Source: Anaerolineales bacterium (lineage in GTDB: Bacteria; Chloroflexota; Anaerolineae; Promineifilales; Promineifilaceae). Taken from it: 25,689 nucleotides of DNA. A model generated the notes under the pieces. The model had not been told where the DNA came from, did no database searches, and saw only the letters and a program-made list of their open reading frames with translations. The stretch lies in contig JAGQGA010000012.1 in assembly GCA_020432595.1 (NCBI GenBank), positions 1 to 25,689 of the forward strand. The letters run 5' to 3'. Made by a program: the position numbers and the translations under genes. Each line of letters starts with the position of its first letter. The first letter of the stretch is position 1. Of the stretch, positions 15,588 to 23,966 are shown one piece after another.

Positions 15588-18500
15588 ATGATTCATCAGG
15601 CATTATTGAAGAAGGCAGTTGCCGGACGTGACCCAGTATTGGTTGATTTTGTGAACAAGCTAGCACCAGCCATTTTAACCCGTTTCACAACGATTCCCGC
15701 CTTAGGCGGCTCTGGTGAACCTGTACCCGATGATCCTTGTGTTCCGCCAGAGATTGACCGACTTTCTGCGACAAGTATGGAACGGTTCAGCGCTAAAGAA
15801 GACCAAAGTATGACAACGCATATTTTGAATGGCATTTTTGCCGGGATGCGGCTGGCTGAAAAGTTGCCCCTTCATAAAGCTTTGAGCGATTTGGAAAAAC
15901 GGCTGTGGTTGTTGGGTTTTGTGACTCATGATTACACCAAAGTGTATGGTGTTGAGGTCAAGGCAGGCAATATTCCCCAAATTCGCCGGATGATCACCTG
16001 TTTGGGAGAAAGCATGAGTTTTGGTGATTTTCTTTCGGAGTGGGAAAGATTTTTGGATGATATTGCTTTCTTGGCACAGAATACTCAAACTGTTGCTGGG
16101 GCTAATTTGGACTTAACCAGTTTTTCCAATTTACAAACACCTCCGCGTCGTTTAGAAGTTCTACGCCTGCTCTCGTCTATTGCTGATGTCTTGGTTCATG
16201 TCAACAACCCTTGCGAGGTGGTGCGGGTGGGCAGTGATGGACGTGACCGAGCTACAAACCTGCGGGAGAAAATGAATATCCTCTTTGGCGCAGGTCAGGC
16301 TCCACGCTTTACATTTCATCAGCTAACCGAAGTGCGCGGATTGATCTCTAATTTGATCAATAACACCGTCATGAAACATTATGAAGAACAGGGTAATGAA
16401 CCTTTTCTCTTTTTTGCTAACGGGGTGGTGTATATTTCGAAGTTTTATAGTGAACATGAACGCGAAACACGGTCACCTCAATCATTGGGGCATAGAGTAT
16501 GGAATGATGTGAGCAGTATTTTACTTCATGGTGATATCCGAGATGTGGCCGATGAAAACGATGAAGATGATGATATTGGGGGAGGATTAGCCATTAAACC
16601 CCTTCGTGGGTTAAAAGTACCTCCAATTCTCTATGAGCTTTTGTCCACGCGGCAATTATTGGCACAGGGTAAACAGGCTGCACAAAATATCAAAGGATCG
16701 ATGGCATTTGACAGGTTCGTTAGTCAAAAACGGCCTGAAGATATAGAACCTGTTCGCCAATTAACCAGCAAAAAAGAATTTGAATCCGAACTTATTGCTT
16801 TCCAGAAAGGATACGAAGAAGAGTTCCAAGTAGTTTTTGATAATCGCACGGATCAAATTGCCGAATTTCTTCATTTCCTCTGGCGGCGAGTTGCAGGTGA
16901 AATTTTATCTGATTTGGAAATAATCTTATCTCATAGAAAATCGGCTTCACTTAATAAACCCCCAAAAGGTTACTTTCTTGCACGAGAAATACTTCAATGG
17001 CTACAAATTGAAAACAGCATCTCTGCTGAAGAAGCATCTTTTCAAAAAGGTTCTCGTATTCCAACAGGATGGTATTGTGTCGCTGCTACCTATTTATCTA
17101 ACCATTCGGATATTGACTTTGACCAAATAGGGGATCTGTTTGATGAACTTATAGAAAGATTTTTAGCCCTTGTCAAGGAATTAGCCTTGACGATTCCAGA
17201 TGAATCCATTTATGAAACGGCATTGACCCAATATGTTGCACGAGTAATTGAGTTAGAAGATCAAGACTCGGATAAATGGTTACAGAGCTTTGCGAATGAA
17301 TATTCAAACTATGTTGAAAGAAAGGCACAAAACAAATTAGTTTGCGCCATGTGTTCTTCGCCATATGAAGCTCAAGAGCAGGTGGATTCTGTGGTGATAT
17401 TCAAAGGTCAACAATACAGTAACAAGGGCAAATTGAGCGTTTCAAAAGTAAAGAGGGGTATTTGCCCAATCTGTTCGGTAGAAATGATTTTACGGCAAGT
17501 GCAACAAGGTTTGCCCTCAAAAAAGGCTGAAGATGAAAAACCCATTTACTTTTATTTATTCCCAGCTTATTTCTTTACACCCGAAATGGCAACCGCTGTC
17601 AGATTTTTCTTAAACAACCTGCTCGATCTTGAGCTTTCTCCATATTCAGCCAATTCGCTTACACGTCATTTTCGTAAACAAGGCTACTCAATTGAGAGTT
17701 TATTAAATTACGGAATGTTTTCAGTGGAAGATGAGGATGAAACTACATCATACCGACGATATTTATCCCAAAAGCCGCACTATTCTGAAAACGATTTTGC
17801 AGGGATGTTCATGTTCTCTGTAAAACCTTACAAACCCGCACGAAAGGGCAAGAGCAAAATCACTGATAGTGACTCTTGGGCAACCCCTACAATTTATGGG
17901 TTGGCACTTCCCCTCTTGCTAAATGTTAAGATTGTAACCACGTCCTCTTTCGTTCCCTTGTTTAGCAGCGGTATCGAATTTCGAGAAACGGCCGTTCTCG
18001 ATGCCCCCCACAGCTTTACCCAACACGTCTTAGGACGAGATCGCTTTCGCGTAAACGAGATCGAACATTACCTCATGCGTTTGCTACGCCTTTATGATTT
18101 GCATCTGGATGTCTTTGCCGAACCGAAAGACCTGCACTGGCCGCTCATCAACTCTGTAGCCAAAGATGTAGCGACCGATCCCCTCTATGTCTTCAGTTAT
18201 TATGACCGCAAAAAAAGGAGTGACTCGTCAAAAAATAAAAAGCAGAAAAAAGCCAAAGAATCAACAGGCAACAGCGGTATTCCACCGTGGGATATTGATC
18301 GATATTTTGATATTTATTACACATTGGGAGGTGAATCCAATATGGGCATGATTAGTGAAACAGTTGATGCATATGCCGTCTTTTACCGAGCAAAACACAA
18401 AAACCTTGATTCAGCTTATGCTGTTCTCAAGCCCCTCTCAGAAGCGGCCGATGTCATTATAGACAGCGACCCCAAAACCAGCGACGATGATCTGCGGCTG

Positions 18501-18806
18501 CTCGTTGCTGGCGTCGTAAGCGATTTAATGAATCGCATCTGGACAAACAAAGCAGACGGGTGGGATCCTATCGTCATGGTCAAAGGAGCTACCACCAGCC
18601 GTGCCGAACGCAAAGCAGCTTCTTGGGACACCCAAATAGCCTATACCGACATTTTTATCAACCGTGTGTTCAAAGAATATTGCGATGGCGACCGTGCCAC
18701 TTTACGCGAGCGACTCAACCGTCTGCGTTCTGCGGCACGATTTTATTATTTACAAAAATACGGCCGTCAGGCTGAACCAGAATTGGAGGCAACTGAAAAT
18801 GAGTGA
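15588..18806 (+). CDS. cas10d: Type I-D large subunit Cas10d (Csc3) with N-terminal HD nuclease
   Basis: 1072 aa. The start ATG follows AGGAGAG (15577-15583), which overlaps the cas3 stop. The HD nuclease domain is N-terminal: H78 in TTHILNG and H114-D115 in FVTHDYTK. A four-cysteine zinc finger (C586, C589, C626, C629; CAMC...CPIC) marks the middle, as in Csc3. No GGDD cyclase motif is seen, as expected for Cas10d, which does not make cyclic oligoadenylates. The protein is the large subunit and DNA nuclease of the effector complex and works with Cas3'. A low-complexity Lys-rich stretch lies near 880-895. The last 800 bases are richer in GC and carry ACGGCCGT motifs that the first 2.4 kb lack. 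It overlaps csc2 by 8 bases. Confidence 0.93.
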   Translation: MIHQALLKKAVAGRDPVLVDFVNKLAPAILTRFTTIPALGGSGEPVPDDPCVPPEIDRLSATSMERFSAKEDQSMTTHILNGIFAGMRLAEKLPLHKALSDLEKRLWLLGFVTHDYTKVYGVEVKAGNIPQIRRMITCLGESMSFGDFLSEWERFLDDIAFLAQNTQTVAGANLDLTSFSNLQTPPRRLEVLRLLSSIADVLVHVNNPCEVVRVGSDGRDRATNLREKMNILFGAGQAPRFTFHQLTEVRGLISNLINNTVMKHYEEQGNEPFLFFANGVVYISKFYSEHERETRSPQSLGHRVWNDVSSILLHGDIRDVADENDEDDDIGGGLAIKPLRGLKVPPILYELLSTRQLLAQGKQAAQNIKGSMAFDRFVSQKRPEDIEPVRQLTSKKEFESELIAFQKGYEEEFQVVFDNRTDQIAEFLHFLWRRVAGEILSDLEIILSHRKSASLNKPPKGYFLAREILQWLQIENSISAEEASFQKGSRIPTGWYCVAATYLSNHSDIDFDQIGDLFDELIERFLALVKELALTIPDESIYETALTQYVARVIELEDQDSDKWLQSFANEYSNYVERKAQNKLVCAMCSSPYEAQEQVDSVVIFKGQQYSNKGKLSVSKVKRGICPICSVEMILRQVQQGLPSKKAEDEKPIYFYLFPAYFFTPEMATAVRFFLNNLLDLELSPYSANSLTRHFRKQGYSIESLLNYGMFSVEDEDETTSYRRYLSQKPHYSENDFAGMFMFSVKPYKPARKGKSKITDSDSWATPTIYGLALPLLLNVKIVTTSSFVPLFSSGIEFRETAVLDAPHSFTQHVLGRDRFRVNEIEHYLMRLLRLYDLHLDVFAEPKDLHWPLINSVAKDVATDPLYVFSYYDRKKRSDSSKNKKQKKAKESTGNSGIPPWDIDRYFDIYYTLGGESNMGMISETVDAYAVFYRAKHKNLDSAYAVLKPLSEAADVIIDSDPKTSDDDLRLLVAGVVSDLMNRIWTNKADGWDPIVMVKGATTSRAERKAASWDTQIAYTDIFINRVFKEYCDGDRATLRERLNRLRSAARFYYLQKYGRQAEPELEATENE

Positions 18807-19785
18807 CACATTGAAAACCTTACAAGAAGCCGAAGGGCTGTTTTTGCCAGCCATCTCTCAACTCCCGCAAGGGCGTTACGTTCATTTTGTGCTGGTGCGG
18901 GAAACAGAATCCTTTCCATTGTTTCAGACAGATGGCACCTTAAACATCATTCGGGTTCAGGCTGGAATGCAAGATAACCAAACAATCTCTCGTTTGGTCA
19001 TGTTTAAACGTAAACAAACCACGCCTGAAAGATTACGAGGTCGTGAAATGCTGCGTTATTTTGACATTATCAGCGATTCAGGAGAACGCGCTTGTGAATA
19101 CAATAGCGATAAATTCTGTAAACGTTGTCCAGATTGCATTCTATATGGGTATGCTATCGGCAGTGAAGGTGCAGAAAAATCGAAGGTCTATGTCGACTCC
19201 GCCTTCTCGATCACCAATTATGAAGATTCTCACAAAGCCTTTTCATTCAATGCCTTGCATGAACATGGGACAATGACTAAAGCAGGCGTAACACGCTCTT
19301 CTTTTGGTGAGCAAGACCATGTTATCCCTCAAGTCTTTTTCCCAGCTGTCGTTACCCTGCGCGATCCTACCTATGAAAGCTTTTTATATGTGCTTGGCAA
19401 CATCTTGCAAACCAGCCGTTACGGTGCCCAAGATTCTCGCACAGGTACGGTTCACAATCATTTAATTGCTGTTACATTTGCCAACGGGGAAATCTTCTCA
19501 AACTTGCGCTATTCCCAAGCACTCCATGATGCTTTACAAGATCAGAAAAGTCCTTTGGCAAGAGACATTGTTCTCAATAAAGCGGATGAAGTTTATGGGA
19601 ATCTTATCAAAGACGAACCTGTTTTTAAGGCGATGGAATTGACAGGCAATAGTGTCGAAACATTGCGGCAAGAAGTAACAACACTTTACCAGAGCGAAGT
19701 GGAAACGAAGAGGTTATTGAATTCGTTGGATAAAGCGACAGGAAGCTATGCCGAAGCATATGGGGCAAAAAAGAAGGGAAAATAA
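18799..19785 (+). CDS. csc2: Type I-D backbone subunit Cas7d (Csc2)
   Basis: 328 aa from the ATG at 18799, preceded by GGAGG (18785-18789). A longer upstream reading is possible only deep inside cas10d. Typical Csc2 features are the RGREMLRYFDIISD segment, a four-cysteine cluster (C99, C107, C110, C113) that probably binds zinc, and a central NALHEHGTMTKAGVTRSSFG segment. Cas7d subunits form the helical backbone along the crRNA. The 8-base overlap with cas10d and the 15-base gap to csc1 show one transcript. No ACGGCCGT motif is present. Confidence 0.93.
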   Translation: MSDTLKTLQEAEGLFLPAISQLPQGRYVHFVLVRETESFPLFQTDGTLNIIRVQAGMQDNQTISRLVMFKRKQTTPERLRGREMLRYFDIISDSGERACEYNSDKFCKRCPDCILYGYAIGSEGAEKSKVYVDSAFSITNYEDSHKAFSFNALHEHGTMTKAGVTRSSFGEQDHVIPQVFFPAVVTLRDPTYESFLYVLGNILQTSRYGAQDSRTGTVHNHLIAVTFANGEIFSNLRYSQALHDALQDQKSPLARDIVLNKADEVYGNLIKDEPVFKAMELTGNSVETLRQEVTTLYQSEVETKRLLNSLDKATGSYAEAYGAKKKGK

Positions 19786-19800
19786 TCAGGAGAATTTACT

Positions 19801-20481
19801 ATGTGGGTAACACAATGCCGTTTAACATTACATGATTCATTATTCTATGCTACGCGAGAGATGGGAACCCTGTATGAAACTGGGCGTTTTTTGCACAATT
19901 ATGCACTTTCATATGCTTTGTTTAACGAGCAGCTCATTCGTGTACCCTACTTTTCTAACAGTTACCGGCCTGATTACCCTAACGATTTGGGCAAGCTTAA
20001 TGAAGCCGGAGTATACGTTACTCCGGCTCGTCCCCTTCAAATTGATTATTTGCTACTTACGTGGAAGATGGCTCAGATAGCACATTACCGAAAACCTGTG
20101 CCATTTGGGGCGAGAGGGAATTTTCCTGAAAACTTTGGTCGAGCAAAGGAAATAGCCCCAGAAAGTCAATTTGAGTTCTTTGTTCTTAGTCAGCAACCAA
20201 TCAAATTACCAAAATGGATTCGGATGGGGAAATGGGCGAGCAAGATTTTAGTAGAGATGGTTTCTCAATCGCAACCACATGCACAAAAGGGGGTGTTTGT
20301 TTCCACGGTTCCTCTCAACCCTCTGGATGTTCAAGACACTCTCATAACCTTTGATGTGATTTCGATGCCTCCAATAAGTCTGGTCAATAATGCACACATT
20401 GATGGGCATTATTATGAATTGAGTAAAGTAGCGAGGGTCCCCGCAACTTTAACTTATACATTCCCAGAAAGTGTCTTATGA
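19801..20481 (+). CDS. csc1: Type I-D subunit Cas5d (Csc1)
   Basis: 226 aa, with ribosome binding site AGGAGAA (19788-19794). The N-terminus (VTQCRLTLHDSLFYATREMGTLYETGRFLHNYALSYAL) and the RGNFPENFGRAKEI region are characteristic of Csc1. It caps the 5' handle of the crRNA and helps recognise the PAM together with Cas10d. Its stop overlaps the ATG of the cas6 remnant in an ATGA junction (20478-20481), which is the ancestral coupling to cas6. Confidence 0.92.
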   Translation: MWVTQCRLTLHDSLFYATREMGTLYETGRFLHNYALSYALFNEQLIRVPYFSNSYRPDYPNDLGKLNEAGVYVTPARPLQIDYLLLTWKMAQIAHYRKPVPFGARGNFPENFGRAKEIAPESQFEFFVLSQQPIKLPKWIRMGKWASKILVEMVSQSQPHAQKGVFVSTVPLNPLDVQDTLITFDVISMPPISLVNNAHIDGHYYELSKVARVPATLTYTFPESVL

Positions 20482-20633
20482 CCCACGCCCCCGATCTCTA
20501 CGCCCTCATGATCCGGCTCACCGCCAAAAAGAGCGACCTATTATCCACTATGAGACAGGCCACTTGTATGTTCTTCATCCTCCCACACCACCGTTACCAA
20601 ATCAAATCGCGCAATTTGCGTATCACGAGTTAG
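20478..20633 (+). pseudogene. cas6: 5' remnant of an earlier cas6
   Basis: It starts by an ATGA overlap with csc1. Codons 6-16 read DLYALMIRLTA, nearly identical to codons 8-18 of the intact cas6 (NLYALMIRLTA). At DNA level 20494-20525 matches 20993-21024 at 31 of 32 bases. The first five codons differ between the copies and one is shorter, so this is not a simple fresh duplication. After base 20525 homology ends and the frame runs into antisense toxin sequence until TAG at 20631. The product would be a useless 51-aa peptide. Confidence 0.8.
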
Positions 20634-20687
20634 CAGGGGTAAATTCAAATGCAAAGCCGTTGCCGTAATGATCCGATCAGACACTAA
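20541..20687 (-). pseudogene. PIN-domain toxin (VapC-like), C-terminal fragment
   Basis: Directly after the antitoxin stop the frame reads LVSDRIITATALHLNLPLLTRDTQI and then VTVVW, the C-terminal part of a PIN-domain ribonuclease, including the late acidic positions (SDR...TRD). The N-terminal part of about 80 residues with the first acidic metal ligand is missing, and the fragment lacks its own start. A deletion joined the antitoxin end to the toxin tail. The product should be inactive. The fragment overlaps the dead cas6 remnant on the opposite strand. Confidence 0.7.
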
Positions 20688-20688
20688 C

Positions 20689-20904
20689 TTAGCCCCACAT
20701 TTCACGACGCGCTTCCGCAATGTCATTATCACTGACTGGCGGTAAATCCTGCCATAAACCACCCAATTTGATCAAATGCAACGGCCGTTTCTGCGACTTA
20801 AACCGGAGAAACTCAATAAACGCAATTAACTCAGCAGCATATTCCGAGGATAAATCGTCAAGCGCATTGATAACATCTTCCTTTACATCCATTGCTAATG
20901 CCAT
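20689..20904 (-). CDS. Orphan antitoxin-like protein (DUF2281/VapB type)
   Basis: 71 aa from the ATG at 20904, chosen because GGAGG lies just upstream; a start at 20937 would add 11 residues. It reads MALAMDVKEDVINALDDLSSEYAAELIAFIEFLRFK and ends with EARREMWG. Small acidic proteins of this pattern commonly precede PIN toxins; the assignment to DUF2281 is from memory of the pattern. The frame is intact while the toxin behind it is broken. It may be a leftover, or it may still bind a related toxin elsewhere. Confidence 0.65.
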   Translation of the reverse strand: MALAMDVKEDVINALDDLSSEYAAELIAFIEFLRFKSQKRPLHLIKLGGLWQDLPPVSDNDIAEARREMWG

Positions 20905-20942
20905 TCGTTTGCCTCCATGTCTAATATCAACATTCATTTGCC

Positions 20943-20972
20943 ATTATACAATATTTTCTGAGGATGTATCAT
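20943..20972 (-). promoter_or_regulatory. Candidate promoter of the antitoxin gene
   Basis: On the - strand a perfect TATAAT (20948-20943) lies 18 bases downstream of ATGATA (20972-20967; 4 of 6 positions match TTGACA). The -35 box overlaps the cas6 start codon, so transcription of the two genes may interfere. Confidence 0.4.
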
Positions 20973-21831
20973 GACCCCATCTCTAACCCCCAATCTCTAC
21001 GCCCTGATGATCCGGCTCACCGCCACCCACAACGGCCGTTTACACAGTACCCAGGGCCACCTCGCCCACGCCGCCTTCCTCAACATCGTCCAGCAAGTAG
21101 ACCCCGCCTTATCCGCCGCCCTGCACGACAAAAACGGCCGTAAGCCATTCACCGTTTCCCCCCTGCAAGGCTTCGGCCACGGCCACAAAGGGCGGGTGGA
21201 CATACACGCTGGGCAAAGCGGCTGGCTGCGCGTCACCCTGCTCGACCCCACCCTGTTCCAAACCTTTATCCGCTACTTCCTGGAAGGCCGCCGCCCCCCC
21301 ACCCTGCGACTAGAGCAAATGCAATTTGCCATCAGCGAAATCCTCAGCACCAACGGCAGCCACCCGCTGGCTGGCAGCAGCAGCCTGGCCGCACTGGAAG
21401 CCAAATGGGCGGCCATGTCCCAGCCCCCCACCACCATCCCCCTCACCTTCCGTACCCCCACCGCCTTCAGCCTGCGTAACGGCCGTTTTCGTCACATGCA
21501 CATCCTCCCCGACCCATCCCTCGTTTTTGGGGAACTGGCTGGCTATTGGGATCAGCTAACCGCCAGCCAAACCAAAGAAGCCGTGCGCCAATTCACCGCC
21601 TTCGGTGTCGTCGTCGCCCGCCACAACATCGCCAGCCACATGTACCAATACAGCAAAAGCAAGCAAGTCGGCTTCTGCGGTGACGTTGAGTTCAAAATTC
21701 TGGATGACACCAACCCCACCATGACCAACTACCTCAACCTCCTTGCCGACCTCGCCTTCTACACCGGTGTCGGCTCCAAAACCACACAAGGCATGGGGCA
21801 AGTCGTTAGAATTATGAAGGATGAATTATGA
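20971..21831 (+). CDS. cas6: CRISPR pre-crRNA endoribonuclease Cas6
   Basis: 286 aa. The ATG has AGGA (20961-20964) upstream. The N-terminal RAMP fold (NLYALMIRLTATHNGRLHSTQGHLAHAAFLNIV) carries a His after the first helix, and the C-terminal glycine-rich loop GVGSKTTQGMGQV is the Cas6 hallmark. It cuts the array transcript within the repeat to give crRNAs with an 8-nt 5' handle. The last residues, MKDEL, are encoded by a GAATTAT heptamer repeat that runs over the stop codon, so the C-terminus has been altered by repeat expansion. It is separated from csc1 by the remnant and the broken toxin-antitoxin pair and is GC-rich like cas4 and cas1. Confidence 0.92.
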   Translation: MTPSLTPNLYALMIRLTATHNGRLHSTQGHLAHAAFLNIVQQVDPALSAALHDKNGRKPFTVSPLQGFGHGHKGRVDIHAGQSGWLRVTLLDPTLFQTFIRYFLEGRRPPTLRLEQMQFAISEILSTNGSHPLAGSSSLAALEAKWAAMSQPPTTIPLTFRTPTAFSLRNGRFRHMHILPDPSLVFGELAGYWDQLTASQTKEAVRQFTAFGVVVARHNIASHMYQYSKSKQVGFCGDVEFKILDDTNPTMTNYLNLLADLAFYTGVGSKTTQGMGQVVRIMKDEL

Positions 21832-21871
21832 ATTATGAAACGGATGGCTTCCTAATTCCTAACCCCTAATT
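21809..21871. repeat. Heptamer repeats at the cas6-cas4 junction
   Basis: GAATTAT, GAAGGAT, GAATTAT, GAATTAT (21809-21836) cover the cas6 stop; CCTAATT, CCTAACC, CCTAATT (21851-21871) follow. They end 6 bases before the cas4 start and leave it without a clear ribosome binding site. Confidence 0.85.
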
Positions 21872-21877
21872 TCTCCC

Positions 21878-22465
21878 ATGGATTACCTTCCCCTCTCTTA
21901 CCTCAACCACCTCGCTTACTGTCTGCGCCGTTTTTGGTACATGTATGTGCAGGGTGAGCTGGCTGTCAATGCGCCCATGCTTGAAGGCTCACTCCTACAC
22001 GAAAGGGCAGATCGCACTGGCTACGAAACCGATGACCGAGGGCGGCTGGTGCAGCGGCGCGTCTGGGTCTGGTCCGAGCGGCTGCAAATTGCTGGCTTTG
22101 CCGATTTTGTGGAACAAGATGGCACCACCCTGCTGCCTGTTGAATACAAACACGGACAAAAGGGCAAATGGGACAACGACGAAATTCAGCTTTGCGCCCA
22201 GGCGCTCTGTCTGGAAGAAATGACCGGGCAACCGGTGCCGCAGGGTGAGATTTTTTACTGGCGGTCGCGGCGGCGGGTGACGGTGGTTTTTGACGCAAGG
22301 CTGCGGCGGCAAACAGAAACGGCCGTTTCCCACGCCCACCACCTCCTCACCACCAACCGCATCCCCGCGCCCATTCAGGAACGCCACAAATGCAAACATT
22401 GTTCGCTACAGCCCATTTGTTTACCTGATGAAGTTGCCCAACTCCAAGTTCCGAGGTCTCTATGA
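21878..22465 (+). CDS. cas4: CRISPR adaptation nuclease Cas4
   Basis: 195 aa. A RecB-like nuclease with iron-sulfur cysteines C15 (AYCLRR) and C172, C175, C181 (CKHCSLQPIC). Active-site residues are H41, D76 (GFADF), E89 and K91 (VEYKHG). It trims prespacers and helps choose those with a correct PAM before Cas1-Cas2 integration. Its stop overlaps the ATG of the next small ORF in an ATGA junction (22462-22465). Confidence 0.93.
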   Translation: MDYLPLSYLNHLAYCLRRFWYMYVQGELAVNAPMLEGSLLHERADRTGYETDDRGRLVQRRVWVWSERLQIAGFADFVEQDGTTLLPVEYKHGQKGKWDNDEIQLCAQALCLEEMTGQPVPQGEIFYWRSRRRVTVVFDARLRRQTETAVSHAHHLLTTNRIPAPIQERHKCKHCSLQPICLPDEVAQLQVPRSL

Positions 22466-22827
22466 TACACATGCACTTTCAAGACATAGCGACCGTTCCC
22501 CTCTACCACTGGCGTGGCGCACGGCCGTGGCTGCTCGATTTAGCCGAAGACGAAGGCGGCTGGCTCGTCTGCCTTTGCCTGCAACGCGAAGGCGATTGCT
22601 GCCTGCTGCCGCTGGCGTAGGAAAAAACGGTGGTCGAGCTTGCCGAAGCCCACCCTACCATCCACACCACCGCCCTCGACAGCGAAGCCGTGCAGCTCAC
22701 CCTGTCCGACATGCAGCGCGACGGCTGGCACATCAACGGCCGTTTACACCTCCACTTCATCGGCCACCAGCAAGACCCCACCTTCACCCAGTATCTCTGG
22801 CATTCGCCGGTGGACAGTAACCAGTAA
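22462..22827 (+). pseudogene. Unrecognised small ORF between cas4 and cas1, with in-frame TAG
   Basis: The ATG overlaps the cas4 stop, so it was meant to be translated together with cas4. Codons 1-52 (MIHMHFQDIATVPLYHWRG...) are followed by TAG at 22618-22620. The same frame then stays open to TAA at 22825, with protein-like sequence (LTLSDMQRDGWHINGRLHLHF). The whole would be 121 residues with one amber codon. A restart is possible at GTG 22630. I recognise no family. It has host-like GC and one ACGGCCGT motif. The last codons (SNQ) are encoded by a heptamer repeat. It is either a recent point-mutation pseudogene, a sequencing error, or two short peptides. Confidence 0.7.
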
Positions 22828-22857
22828 CCAGTAACCAGTAATCAGTAATCAGTTATT
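22816..22857. repeat. Six heptamers between the small ORF and cas1
   Basis: AGTAACC three times, AGTAATC twice, AGTTATT once, in unbroken tandem. They end 3 bases before the cas1 ATG, so no ribosome binding site is present. Confidence 0.95.
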
Positions 22858-22860
22858 CTT

Positions 22861-23922
22861 ATGGCTACCTTATACCTAACCGAACAACAATCACTTGTCA
22901 AAAAAGAGGGCGACACCCTGGTCGTCCGCATTCCCGAAAACAAAGAAACCGGGCAATCGCAGCGCAAAGTGCGCGTCCCCCTGCTCAAAATAGACCATGT
23001 CGTTGTTCAGGGCAACGCCACTCTCACCAGCCCTGCCGTCGCCGCCCTCATGGAGCAGCGTGCCGAAGTCACCTTTCTCAACCAATACGGCCGTTTTCAG
23101 GGTCACCTCACTCCCGCCTTCAGCAAAAACGGTCAGCTTCGCCTTGCCCAAATTCGCGCCCACGATAACCCCCAGCAGCACCACCACTTTGTTCAGGCTT
23201 TTGTCGTTGGCAAGCTCCACAACATGCGAACCATGATCCTGCGCTATAACCGCAAAAAAGAGCAGCCCGACCTGGCTACCGCTGCCCAGGCGATGAGCCA
23301 AGCCCTGCAAGCCGCCCGCGCCACCGTTCCCGATCCCCATCAGCCCGACCCACAGCGCCCTCAGGCGGATTCGGTTTACGGCCGTTTACAAGGGATCGAA
23401 GGCAACGCCACCGCCCACTACTTCCGCAGCTTCCCCCACCTGCTCAACGACCCCACCCTGTTTAACGGCCGTTCCCGCCGTCCACCCCGCGACCCTGTCA
23501 ACGCCCTCCTCAGCTACGGCTATACCATCCTCCTCAACCAAATCCTCTCCGCCATCTGCACCGTCGGCCTCGACCCCTACATCGGCTACCTCCACAGCAG
23601 CCAATATGGCAAACCCGCCCTCGCCCTCGACCTCATGGAAGAGTTCCGCCCCCTCATCGTAGATTCCGTCGTCCTTACCCTGCTCAACAACAACATTCTC
23701 AAAGCCAACGACTTTATCGAAACCCGCGGCACCTACCGCCTCACCGACCACGGCCGGCGCACCTTCCTCACCAAACTCGAAAGTCGCTTTGACGAAACCA
23801 TCACCCACCCCACCTTCAACTACAAAGCCACCTACCGCCGCAGCCTCGAACTGCAAACCCGCCTCCTCGCCAAAACCATCATGGGCGAAATCCCCACCTA
23901 CCCACCCTTCATCACCAGATAA
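22861..23922 (+). CDS. cas1: CRISPR integrase Cas1
   Basis: 353 aa. Catalytic-type residues are E180 (GIEGNATAHYF), H245 (GYLHSSQYGKPALALDLMEEFRP) and the acidic D257/E260 in the same segment. The N-terminal beta domain (residues 1-85) and C-terminal alpha domain are complete. With Cas2 it inserts new spacers next to the leader. The gene is GC-rich with several ACGGCCGT motifs, like cas4 and cas6. Confidence 0.95.
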   Translation: MATLYLTEQQSLVKKEGDTLVVRIPENKETGQSQRKVRVPLLKIDHVVVQGNATLTSPAVAALMEQRAEVTFLNQYGRFQGHLTPAFSKNGQLRLAQIRAHDNPQQHHHFVQAFVVGKLHNMRTMILRYNRKKEQPDLATAAQAMSQALQAARATVPDPHQPDPQRPQADSVYGRLQGIEGNATAHYFRSFPHLLNDPTLFNGRSRRPPRDPVNALLSYGYTILLNQILSAICTVGLDPYIGYLHSSQYGKPALALDLMEEFRPLIVDSVVLTLLNNNILKANDFIETRGTYRLTDHGRRTFLTKLESRFDETITHPTFNYKATYRRSLELQTRLLAKTIMGEIPTYPPFITR

Positions 23923-23924
23923 GG

Positions 23925-23966
23925 ATGAATTATGAATTATGAACCCCTTCATAATTCATAATTCAT
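23925..23966. repeat. Perfect 19-bp hairpin made of heptamer repeats between cas1 and cas2
   Basis: Arms 23925-23943 and 23948-23966 are exact complements, with loop CCCC. The arms consist of GAATTAT and TTCATAA heptamers. It starts 2 bases after the cas1 stop and ends 8 bases before the cas2 ATG. Confidence 0.95.

Noticed and set aside
15588..18806. Cas10d as a type III Cas10 with cyclic oligoadenylate signalling
   Set aside because: No GGDD motif is seen; csc1/csc2 and an HD-less Cas3' are present, and no CARF effector gene is in the window.
20494..21024. Direct repeats as target-site duplication of a transposon
   Set aside because: The 32-base copies are too long and imperfect, their upstream codons differ, and no transposase or terminal inverted repeats are seen between them.
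22618..22620. TAG read as an amino acid (stop-codon recoding)
   Set aside because: Other genes here use TAG as a normal stop (ATPase at 1320, cas3 at 15576), and nothing suggests a recoding signal. Mutation or a sequencing error is simpler.
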